Source of the DNA: an uncultured Clostridia bacterium
GTDB taxonomy: Bacteria > Bacillota > Clostridia > UBA1381
Direction of reading: 5' to 3'
Assembly: GCA_934444735.1 (NCBI GenBank)
Contig: CAKSDE010000028.1
Span: 1-19,826, forward strand
Length of the DNA stretch: 19,826 bases
In this document: piece after piece, positions 14,050 through 19,826 of the stretch
How the letters are laid out: every line of letters starts with the position of its first letter
How positions within the stretch are numbered: the stretch's first letter is position 1
Notes under the pieces: model-generated
What the model was told of the DNA's origin: nothing
Seen by the model: the letters and a program-made list of their open reading frames with translations, nothing else
Databases searched by the model: none
Program-made: the position numbers and the translations under genes

Positions 14050-14493
14050 TTATAGAGGTCTTTGCAAATACACCATATCTACAAGGTGTATACCACACTC
14101 ATATATCGGGTGATCATAATGATCAGTAAAGAAATTTGGCACGATATGCGAGCGTACAAAGCCACATTTTTCATAAAAGGGTATCGTCAACGGGCTGTCG
14201 CCGGTTCCCACTTGCAGTATCGAAAATTGTCCGCGGTATTTTTCAACAAGAAATTCAATCAGTGCTTTGGCATAGCCTTTTCGCTGAAATGGGGGAACTG
14301 TAGCGATATTCTTAATTTCAAGTATTCCAGTCCCTTCGTCCGTTACGACACACTCGCATTTCACTCCGTCATCATCAAGAACATACATTTTACCTTTATA
14401 GAGATAACGGTCAACCATATCTTCCTGCTCATCCGCCAATAGGAGCAAATCAAGATATTGTTTTTTGTTTTCTGTAACTTCTACAATTCTCAT
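14050..14493 (-). CDS. GNAT-family N-acetyltransferase
   Basis: A 147-aa protein with the GNAT fold. The strand IKNIATVPPFQRKGYAKALI contains the acetyl-CoA pyrophosphate loop (Q-R-K-G-Y-A). It is followed by FYEKCGFV, the usual motif B. The C-terminus HYDHPIYECGIHLVDMVYL ends with a hydrophobic methionine-containing strand as in many stand-alone GNATs. The start is the ATG at 14493 (AAGGTG 7 nt upstream) rather than the TTG just before it. The substrate cannot be told. It is the last gene of an operon with a RhuM-family protein (23-bp gap) and is followed by a strong terminator. It might be a detoxifying or modifying enzyme, or cargo. Confidence 0.9.
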   Translation of the reverse strand: MRIVEVTENKKQYLDLLLLADEQEDMVDRYLYKGKMYVLDDDGVKCECVVTDEGTGILEIKNIATVPPFQRKGYAKALIEFLVEKYRGQFSILQVGTGDSPLTIPFYEKCGFVRSHIVPNFFTDHYDHPIYECGIHLVDMVYLQRPL

Positions 14494-14516
14494 CAATCAC
14501 ACCTTCAAATTCCGAT

Positions 14517-15557
14517 TTATCGTTCTTCAACTTTCTTTATTTCATCTTCAAGAGCGGCAAAGCGGTCAAAATCACTTTGATACAATCTGTCCTGAATAAT
14601 ACGATATTTTTCATATTCCGTTTCGGCATGGAGTTTTGCCTGTTCCGCACTTATTTTCCCGGCATCGGTCAAAAGCTCGTTTCCGTTAAATTCAAGAAAA
14701 CTGTCAAGCCGCTTTGCCCAATCTTCCATACTCATAGGTATATGCCGCTGTGCCTGAAGTTCGGCATAATCCAAGTAAAGAGATACGATTCTTTCAAGAT
14801 ATCGCATTTCATCTTCACTCAGATAGTTTTTTGCAACCGTAACATCGGCTTTTATTATTTTCCCGTCTGGTGCGTTTTCCCATGTGGTAAGTCCCATATG
14901 CTCTTTTTCTGCGTCCGCTCTTTCATAAATCACCTCAGCGGCAGTATGGCGATGAACGGCAAAATGCATTTTATTCTGCACTGTCTGAAAAAACTTTTGC
15001 GTTGTTTTTGCATCTTTGTCATAATCAAATGCCGTTGCGTACAAATCGGTTATTTTTTGATAAAACTTGCGTTCCGACAGCCTTATTTCACGAATATATT
15101 GGAGCTGTCTTTCAAAATATTCATCCGTGAACATATGACCTTTTATAATGCGTTCTTTATCCATTGTCCAGCCTTGAATGGTATAATCCTTCACGATTTG
15201 CCCTGCCCATTTTCTGAACTGAACGGCTCGGTCATTGTCAATTTTGAATCCGACAGCTATAATCATTTGCAAATTATAGTGATTTGTATTATATTTTTTT
15301 CCGTCTGCGGCAGTTATTAAGTATTTCTTAATAACTGAATCTTTTGAAAGCTCACCATCGTCAAATATTTTCTTTATATGCTGATTGATTGCAGAAACGC
15401 TTACATCATAAAGCTCTGCCATCATCTTTTGCGTAAGCCAAATGTTCTCATCCTCATACCGCATTTCCACGCTTTGTTCACTATCACCCACAGACGCAAT
15501 AAAAGTTAAATATTCCGCTGTCGATGAATGAATATTTATCTCTCTTTTATTCTTCAT
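14517..15557 (-). CDS. RhuM family protein
   Basis: A 346-aa member of the RhuM family (originally a Salmonella pathogenicity-island gene), function not established. The N-terminal region VEMRYEDENIWLTQKMMAEL is followed by VSAINQHIKKIFDDGEL, an HTH-like/ANT-like block, then the YNLQMIIAVGFKID and FRKWA signature. The C-terminal half has the family's FFQTVQNKMHFAVHRHTAAE and RADAEKEHMGLTTW motif, which resembles Fic/Doc-type helices. The length is normal for the family. I use the ATG at 15557 (AAAGGAAA upstream); the frame is open further to 15674 but that part is not conserved. Members often sit in defence islands or on mobile elements. It is co-transcribed with the upstream winged-HTH gene. 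Confidence 0.9.
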   Translation of the reverse strand: MKNKREINIHSSTAEYLTFIASVGDSEQSVEMRYEDENIWLTQKMMAELYDVSVSAINQHIKKIFDDGELSKDSVIKKYLITAADGKKYNTNHYNLQMIIAVGFKIDNDRAVQFRKWAGQIVKDYTIQGWTMDKERIIKGHMFTDEYFERQLQYIREIRLSERKFYQKITDLYATAFDYDKDAKTTQKFFQTVQNKMHFAVHRHTAAEVIYERADAEKEHMGLTTWENAPDGKIIKADVTVAKNYLSEDEMRYLERIVSLYLDYAELQAQRHIPMSMEDWAKRLDSFLEFNGNELLTDAGKISAEQAKLHAETEYEKYRIIQDRLYQSDFDRFAALEDEIKKVEER

Positions 15558-15655
15558 ACTTTTATTTCCTTTCCGGCAATAACAGATTTGGGCAATGCAC
15601 TGTAGTTTTCTCAATTTGCCAATGATACGTTTTATATTTACTATTCGGAATCCAT

Positions 15656-16525
15656 CTACATTGTAACATTCCAATACCCATATCTTTTTCCACCAAGTCT
15701 TTTTATGGTTTTGGAGTTTTTAAGCGTTTGAACAGTACGGCTTATTGTGGATAATGATACGCCGAGGGTATTTGCCATATTCATCTGCGTTTCCTTTGGG
15801 TTGTTTTTAAGTATTTTTATGACTTGCTGTTCTCTTTTTGTATAAGCAGATAAGGGTCTGTGTGATTTATATTTTGTAATAACACCTATAGCGTTTTTTA
15901 TAGATGTCCTTTGGCAACGGTCATTTTGTATATGATAAGTACCGTATTTTTTACGTGTGCCGTCATAATTTAATTTATAATCATTATGCCACAGCGAAAC
16001 CTGTCCCGTACGTTTGTCAAGTAATTTAATTTTCCAGTTTTCATTACCGTATTGAATTCGAATGGTGGTTGAATCCGAAAGCCTTGTTTTAAATTTCAAG
16101 TCCACATACATTTTTCGTATTCGCGTTATATCAGCCTTCATTGCTTGAAAGAGTTTATCATACTCTTTGTATTTTTTATAGTCTTCCGCACCTATACGAA
16201 GATATGCCCGCAAAGCACAATGAGGGCATTGTTTTTTATCATTATCGTATAATGAAAGAGGGCGTAAATTTTCTGTTTTAATGCGTTTTAAATGCTCACA
16301 ATGCTTTTCGTGTATCGTACCTTTTGATATTTGATAAAAGTACAGATTGTGTTCATCACTGAGCATTCTAAAGAAGTCCTTGCGATTTTCGTCAAAAGAA
16401 TTATCGGTCGTGTTTGCCGAAACATCTTGCTCTATAGGGAACTCTGTATTATTTGTCTTTATTTCAAATAAAAGTTCAGAATAATCAATTCTATCTCTTA
16501 TTTTTCCTCTCGTTTTCTTTGCCAT
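15656..16525 (-). CDS. Winged-HTH protein with N-terminal zinc-knuckle-like domain
   Basis: A 289-aa protein of unknown family. The C-terminal about 60 residues (TKREQQVIKILKNNPKETQ...LGVSLSTISRTVQTLKNSKTIKR) form a clear MarR/AsnC-like winged helix with a beta wing (GGKRYGYW). The middle region (about 60-110) has H72, H75-C76 and C100-x2-C103, a possible zinc site. Residues about 150-200 are a beta-rich segment (IRIQYGNENWKIKLLD). It is the first gene after a good promoter (16606-16634). The closest ribosome site, AGGAG, is 12 nt before the ATG, rather distant. It is probably a DNA-binding regulator, perhaps of its own operon. Confidence 0.8.
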   Translation of the reverse strand: MAKKTRGKIRDRIDYSELLFEIKTNNTEFPIEQDVSANTTDNSFDENRKDFFRMLSDEHNLYFYQISKGTIHEKHCEHLKRIKTENLRPLSLYDNDKKQCPHCALRAYLRIGAEDYKKYKEYDKLFQAMKADITRIRKMYVDLKFKTRLSDSTTIRIQYGNENWKIKLLDKRTGQVSLWHNDYKLNYDGTRKKYGTYHIQNDRCQRTSIKNAIGVITKYKSHRPLSAYTKREQQVIKILKNNPKETQMNMANTLGVSLSTISRTVQTLKNSKTIKRLGGKRYGYWNVTM

Positions 16526-16605
16526 ATCTTGTTCGGACTCCTAATTTGGAAATCATATGTTTTTACACCTCTATGCTCATTCAGAACAAACAATCTATTT
16601 TTTAT

Positions 16606-16634
16606 ATTATACCACAAAATCATCCTTTTGTCCA
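16606..16634 (-). promoter_or_regulatory. Sigma-A promoter of the wHTH-RhuM-GNAT operon
   Basis: The minus-strand -35 TGGACA (16634-16629) and -10 TATAAT (16611-16606) have a 17-bp spacer. The box pair is about 80 bp before the wHTH start, leaving a leader of roughly 75 nt. Confidence 0.87.
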
Positions 16635-16743
16635 TTGACGGTTTATCCAAACTTTCTCAGTCCCAATTTCACATAATGCACTCCGTTTTTTATGCTGTGG
16701 TCGGCGCTTTCGATATCAACCGGTAAACCGTGTAAGATCGGCA

Positions 16744-16778
16744 CAAAAAAAGACGAACACGAATGCTCGCCTTTTTAT
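16744..16778 (-). terminator. Intrinsic terminator of the stalk-protein/SDR operon
   Basis: The minus-strand AAAGGCGAGCA and TGTTCGTCTTT pair (with G-T wobbles) over a TTCG-like loop, followed by a run of seven T. It lies about 20 bp past the SDR stop. The A-rich other side means it may also work on the plus strand. Confidence 0.85.
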
Positions 16779-16798
16779 AAATTTTCATAATATTTCAA

Positions 16799-17428
16799 TT
16801 ACTCTTTTACAACACTGATACGCTGTCCGATATGATTTCCTTTTTCGATTTCATCAACCATTGCAATTGCGTAGTCTGCGTAACTTATAACGCTTTCGCC
16901 GTTACTGTTCAATGTCAATTCCTCGCCGCCTAAAATGTACTTACCTGTTTTTTCACCGTCGGCTTGAAAATCTGCCGCCGGACTAATGTAAGTCCATTTT
17001 ACGTCATTTCTTTCTCTCAGCTCTTTAAGCGCTTTTGCCATTGCGGAAGCAAGAGGTTTGAACGCCTCAGGAAAATTCGCACCCTCTGATACTGTTGCGG
17101 TATGTTCGGGATTCACATAAAGGCTGCCTGCACCGCCGACTACCAGAAGTCTTGTTTCACTGCCGGAAAGCGCGTCGCACAATACCTTTAATGATGTGCT
17201 GTGCTGCGGCAATGTTTCCGGCGTCCATGCGCCAAACGCATCAACCACTGCGTCAAATCCTTTCAAATCCTCAGATGTAAGGTCAAATAAGTCCTTTGCA
17301 ATTATTTTCTCAGCCGCGCTTTTATTCTCGCCGCGCACTACCGCTGTTACATCAAGACCTCTGTCAAGAGCCTCTTTTACAATCAACTTGCCTTCTTTTC
17401 CGTTTGCACAAATTACTGCTACTTTCAT
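16799..17428 (-). CDS. NAD(P)-binding atypical SDR / NmrA-like oxidoreductase
   Basis: A 209-aa Rossmann protein. The N-terminal VAVICANGKEGKLIVKEAL is the dinucleotide loop in the ANGKxG form used by YwnB-type atypical SDRs. The first-to-second strand turn has VTAVVRG..., and FDAVVDAFGAWTP and RLLVVGGAGSLYV are the next Rossmann strands. WTYISPAADF marks the C-terminal substrate lobe, and SYADYAIAMVDEIEKG is the standard family ending. The catalytic Tyr/Lys pair of classical SDRs is not obvious, as is normal for this group. GGAGGT lies 8-9 nt before the ATG. It is 62 bp downstream of the stalk-domain gene with no terminator between, so probably co-transcribed. A redox or stress role is likely; the substrate is unknown. 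Confidence 0.9.
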   Translation of the reverse strand: MKVAVICANGKEGKLIVKEALDRGLDVTAVVRGENKSAAEKIIAKDLFDLTSEDLKGFDAVVDAFGAWTPETLPQHSTSLKVLCDALSGSETRLLVVGGAGSLYVNPEHTATVSEGANFPEAFKPLASAMAKALKELRERNDVKWTYISPAADFQADGEKTGKYILGGEELTLNSNGESVISYADYAIAMVDEIEKGNHIGQRISVVKE

Positions 17429-17490
17429 TTTGTATTACCTCCGTTTAATAATATTTTTGACTATTGTTCCAGCTTTTGCCGGTTGTTTCC

Positions 17491-18690
17491 TTAAAATTTA
17501 CCGTTTTCGTTTGCCCATGTGCTCTCATCAGGGATAGTTTCAATCACATCCCAGTGCTCTATAATCTTTCCGTTTTCAATTCGCCACATGTCGTAGAACG
17601 CCGTTGGAACTCCGCCAAGCGTTCCCTCACTTGCCGCAAGCACAAAGTTTCCTTGCCCCAATATGATAGGCGTATCTGTATATATCATCTCAATACCCTG
17701 TTCCGCATAGGCAGCGAGCGCTGCACCCAGCCCGTCGAGGCCATCCGCTATACCTGTATTATGCTGGATGTACTCATTGCCGATAAAATAAGAGGTCAGA
17801 TTATCCGAATTTTCACCAACTAAAACATCCTTGATAAAGTTTGCTGCAATTTGCTTGTTTTCCCCTGTTTTATCAAGCTCTTTCACTTCTGTTGCGCCGT
17901 CAATCTGTGTGCGGCCGCTGGGGTTCGGTTCTGCTTTTGCGGCTAAGTTGTCCCAGTGCTCCGCTATTTTGCCGTTCTCAAAACGGAATATATCAAATGC
18001 CACTTGTTCGCCGGCTCCTGCAAAATTATACACTGTTTGGAGGAATACATAATCTCCGTCAGAAAAGGCCCGTACATTATTTACCGTAGTCTTTACCGGT
18101 GCGGAAGCAAGAGCTTCAATAGAAGCAATAAACGCGGCGCGTCCTGTTCCGTAAGCGAGATTGTGCTGAATATAATTCTCGGTCAAAATATTCTCCGCAA
18201 CGCTTGTATCGCCGGTTGCAAAGCTATTTATAAGGTCAAGTGCTTTCCTTGTATTGGTTGTTACACTTGCCGTCTTTGAGGTTTCGTCCCAATCTACGTC
18301 GTAACCGAGCGTTTCGGAAATAAATCGGAATGGAACAAGGGTTCTGTCATTTTTGATATAGGTTGCTTTATCAAGCGTCACATTCGTTGTCTCATTGTTC
18401 TTTGTTACCGCAACTGTGTTTGAACCGATCACAAACCTGAGATTTACATTGTTGCAGTCGATAACGACTGTTTCTGTTTCATCCATGTAATCAACCTTTG
18501 CACCGATGTTTTCAAATACACCTCTTACCGGAACATATGTGATTCCGTCAACAATTTCAGGCGTTACATCCGTAAAGGCTACCGCATTGCCGTCAACCGT
18601 TACGCTGATATCAGTGTCAGCCATGACATTTGCTGCTCCTCCTGTTAGCAATGCTGATGTTAATAATAAACTTAATATTTTCTTTTTCAT
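17491..18690 (-). CDS. Secreted stalk-domain protein with tandem SnoaL-like domains
   Basis: A 399-aa protein with a Sec signal peptide (MKKKILSLLLTSALLTGG, predicted cleavage after ANVMA). Residues about 28-140 form a copper-amine-oxidase-N-like stalk domain (YVPVRGVFENIGAKVDY ... LVPFRFISETLGYDVDWDE). Two SnoaL/NTF2-like repeats follow, about 145-265 and 275-390. Each has an N-terminal helix, an (E)NYIQHN motif and a closing FRFENGKI(A)EHWD or WRIENGKIIEHWD strand. The NTF2-like halves suggest binding or turnover of a small ligand outside the cell. AGGAGG lies about 10 nt before the ATG. It is the first gene of an operon with an SDR. The combination of stalk and tandem SnoaL is unusual. Confidence 0.9.
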   Translation of the reverse strand: MKKKILSLLLTSALLTGGAANVMADTDISVTVDGNAVAFTDVTPEIVDGITYVPVRGVFENIGAKVDYMDETETVVIDCNNVNLRFVIGSNTVAVTKNNETTNVTLDKATYIKNDRTLVPFRFISETLGYDVDWDETSKTASVTTNTRKALDLINSFATGDTSVAENILTENYIQHNLAYGTGRAAFIASIEALASAPVKTTVNNVRAFSDGDYVFLQTVYNFAGAGEQVAFDIFRFENGKIAEHWDNLAAKAEPNPSGRTQIDGATEVKELDKTGENKQIAANFIKDVLVGENSDNLTSYFIGNEYIQHNTGIADGLDGLGAALAAYAEQGIEMIYTDTPIILGQGNFVLAASEGTLGGVPTAFYDMWRIENGKIIEHWDVIETIPDESTWANENGKF

Positions 18691-18758
18691 TGTCTCTGTC
18701 CTCCTAATAAAATTACTGGTGGCGATGCCGTCCGCTCATCTCCTTACCTTGTGACTAC

Positions 18759-18787
18759 AGTATAACACCGTATGTTTCGTTTGTAAA
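18759..18787 (-). promoter_or_regulatory. Sigma-A promoter of the stalk-protein/SDR operon
   Basis: The minus-strand -35 TTTACA (18787-18782) and -10 TATACT (18764-18759) are spaced by 17 bp, about 70 bp before the stalk gene start. Confidence 0.82.
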
Positions 18788-18809
18788 GTAAGCACTTTTT
18801 TGTGGCGTA

Positions 18810-18847
18810 GTTACCAAAACGATACTATTGGGCGGTTACCAAAACGA
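18810..18847. promoter_or_regulatory. Two 13-bp direct repeats at 25-bp pitch upstream of promoter
   Basis: GTTACCAAAACGA occurs at 18810-18822 and again at 18835-18847, extending to GTTACCAAAACGA(T/A)AC in both. On the minus strand they sit at about -58 to -70 and -83 to -95 relative to the expected start site. This two-box, 25-bp direct-repeat layout upstream of a -35 box resembles the activator sites of HxlR in Bacillus subtilis. No HxlR gene is in the window. Confidence 0.65.
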
Positions 18848-18901
18848 AACCTTTGTGATTTTATGCGGTTTTTCGGCTCTGAAAAAATTTCAAAAATTTT
18901 T

Positions 18902-19780
18902 TTAATTTTTTTGAATCAGCTCACTTAAAACCTCTCCGATGTCACAATTTAAGCAAATACTCTGCTTTTTAATTTGCTCCGGGCACACCGCCTCTCCAAA
19001 GTTAATGCAGGCATAAAAAGCGTTTTTATTCTCGGCGGTCATTTTCCAAAACGGAAATTTGATAATTACCGGAGTGTTGCCGCCGACGCCAAGCTCCAAA
19101 TACAATACATTCAAATTTTTGTGCCGTCTTAAAAAGTCGGAGTAACGCCCGCTCGCCGCATACCAACACTCGTCCTGAACAAAAGTATCGTCCGCATGCA
19201 GATTCATTGTCATAGGCGCACCGCAGACAGGGCATTTGGGGATAAGCTCGGTCGGTATTTTCATATCCTTTTGCCGCTCTATCATTTCTTTTACAAGGCT
19301 TTCATTATCGTATGTTTTGTTGCAGCACGGTTTTGAACATTGAAACAAGCCGTAATCTCCCTGTGTGTAAAAAAGCCGCTTTTTATCAAACCCGGCTTTT
19401 TGAAATTGGTGATCTACATTTGTGGTAATTACAAAATAGTCTTTGTCTTTCACAAGACGGAGCAAATCGGCATAAACCGTTTTTGGTGCGGCTGTATATC
19501 GGTTGATATAAATATATCTCGACCAATACGCCCAATATTCTTCGAGCGTTTTATACGGGTAAAAACCGCCGTAATACATATCGGTAAAGCCGTATTTTTC
19601 TTTGAAATCGGAAAAGTATTTGTCGAATCTTTCGCCGGAATAGGTAAACCCGGCAGAGGTCGAAAGACCGGCGCCGGCACCGATAATAACTGCGTCGGCA
19701 GAGCTTATTTTTTCGGCAAGCAGTGTTGTTTTATCCGAGAAGCTTTTCATAGATTCGTTTGTCCTCGTCCTTGAAAACAT
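18902..19780 (-). CDS. Class M sirtuin (SirTM), protein ADP-ribosyltransferase
   Basis: A 292-aa Sir2-family protein. The NAD loop is VIIGAGAGLSTSAGFTY (about 31-47). ITTNVDHQF (Asn121, Asp123) replaces the usual TQNID.LH. The catalytic His of classical sirtuins is Gln140 in YTQGDYG, the hallmark of class M enzymes that ADP-ribosylate the lipoylated GcvH-like carrier rather than deacetylate. A zinc site uses Cys148/152 and Cys183/186 (CSKPCC ... CPVCGAP), and LYLELGVGGNTP is the late NAD-binding strand. The start is uncertain: ATG 19780 has AAAGGGTG 8 nt upstream, while ATG 19750 gives a shorter N-terminus. Either overlaps the upstream gene. The usual operon (macrodomain, lipoylated carrier, LplA2) points to an oxidative-stress switch. 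Confidence 0.92.
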   Translation of the reverse strand: MFSRTRTNESMKSFSDKTTLLAEKISSADAVIIGAGAGLSTSAGFTYSGERFDKYFSDFKEKYGFTDMYYGGFYPYKTLEEYWAYWSRYIYINRYTAAPKTVYADLLRLVKDKDYFVITTNVDHQFQKAGFDKKRLFYTQGDYGLFQCSKPCCNKTYDNESLVKEMIERQKDMKIPTELIPKCPVCGAPMTMNLHADDTFVQDECWYAASGRYSDFLRRHKNLNVLYLELGVGGNTPVIIKFPFWKMTAENKNAFYACINFGEAVCPEQIKKQSICLNCDIGEVLSELIQKN

Positions 19781-19826
19781 TGAAAATCACCCTTTCCACA
19801 GTTGAAGTTTTTAATTTTTCACGCAC
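19731..19826 (-). CDS. Macrodomain-like protein, C-terminal 31 residues (partial)
   Basis: On the minus strand the last 96 bases of the window are open and end in TAA at 19731-19733. The encoded tail includes VERVIFNVFKDEDKRIYEKL, which strongly resembles the C-terminus of the Zn-macrodomain ADP-ribosylglycohydrolases found beside class M sirtuins. The rest lies beyond the window. It overlaps the sirtuin start by 20 or 50 bp depending on the start chosen, so the two are translationally coupled. The macrodomain is expected to remove the ADP-ribose that the sirtuin adds. Confidence 0.75.
   Translation of the reverse strand: MREKLKTSTVERVIFNVFKDEDKRIYEKLLG

Noticed and set aside
14577..15320. 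Plus-strand open frame of 247 codons opposite RhuM
   Set aside because: Fully antisense to the RhuM gene, Phe/Ile/Cys-rich as expected of a complement, and without a ribosome site.
18864..18905. Terminator after the sirtuin gene
   Set aside because: The minus strand is A/T-rich with only a TTTTTC/GAAAAA stem and no G/C-rich arm; not convincing.
1..19826. CRISPR array
   Set aside because: No regularly spaced direct repeats of CRISPR length were seen on either strand.

Overview
The window looks like a piece of chromosome from a Clostridia-type Firmicute, probably an anaerobic gut or sediment lineage. The evidence is strong AAGGAGG-type ribosome sites, sigma-A promoters with 17-bp spacers, rRNA-tRNA clustering, tandem large serine recombinases, a PBSX/XkdT-type baseplate module, a copper-amine-oxidase-N 'stalk' protein and a class M sirtuin locus. 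No species can be named from sequence alone. Every protein gene reads on the minus strand; only the 5S/tRNA end reads on the plus strand.

Layout. (1) 1-319: 3' end of a 5S rRNA, tRNA-Glu(TTC), a tRNA with a CAT anticodon, and a plus-strand terminator. (2) 320-591: a gap holding a perfect 17-bp inverted repeat (360-376/434-450) and the minus-strand terminator of the recombinase operon. (3) 592-4620: a mobile-element operon. In transcription order it has an HTH/zinc-ribbon gene with a small gene overprinted on its end, a second diverged copy of the same overprinted pair, then two large serine recombinases. (4) 4621-6802: a two-gene ATPase + RloB/TOPRIM-like cassette with its own sigma-A promoter, a putative operator and a terminator, probably an anti-phage system carried as cargo. 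(5) 6931-13967: a phage baseplate, tail-fibre and lysis module (DUF2577-like, DUF2634, baseplate J, DUF2313/gp48, three fibre genes, holin, amidase). Head, sheath, tube and tape-measure genes are absent, and one fibre gene is frameshifted, so this is a prophage remnant. (6) 13992-16634: an independently promoted and terminated operon of a zinc-knuckle/winged-HTH protein, a RhuM-family protein and a GNAT acetyltransferase. (7) 16744-18847: an operon of a stalk-domain protein with tandem SnoaL-like domains and an NAD(P)-binding SDR, with two direct repeats at 25-bp pitch upstream of the promoter. (8) 18902-19826: a class M sirtuin overlapping the 3' end of an upstream gene whose C-terminus looks like a macrodomain protein.

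Regions 3-6 together look like a composite mobile element or degraded prophage inserted downstream of an rRNA/tRNA cluster; regions 7-8 look like ordinary chromosome. The right boundary is not defined by any repeat I could find, but the 16.6-16.8 kb gap is the natural candidate.

The most unusual signal is the duplicated overlapping gene pair in region 3. In both copies the codons for the second zinc ribbon (Cys-Gly-Lys-Glu) also form the Shine-Dalgarno sequence of a second gene, which starts exactly 10 nt downstream in another frame.
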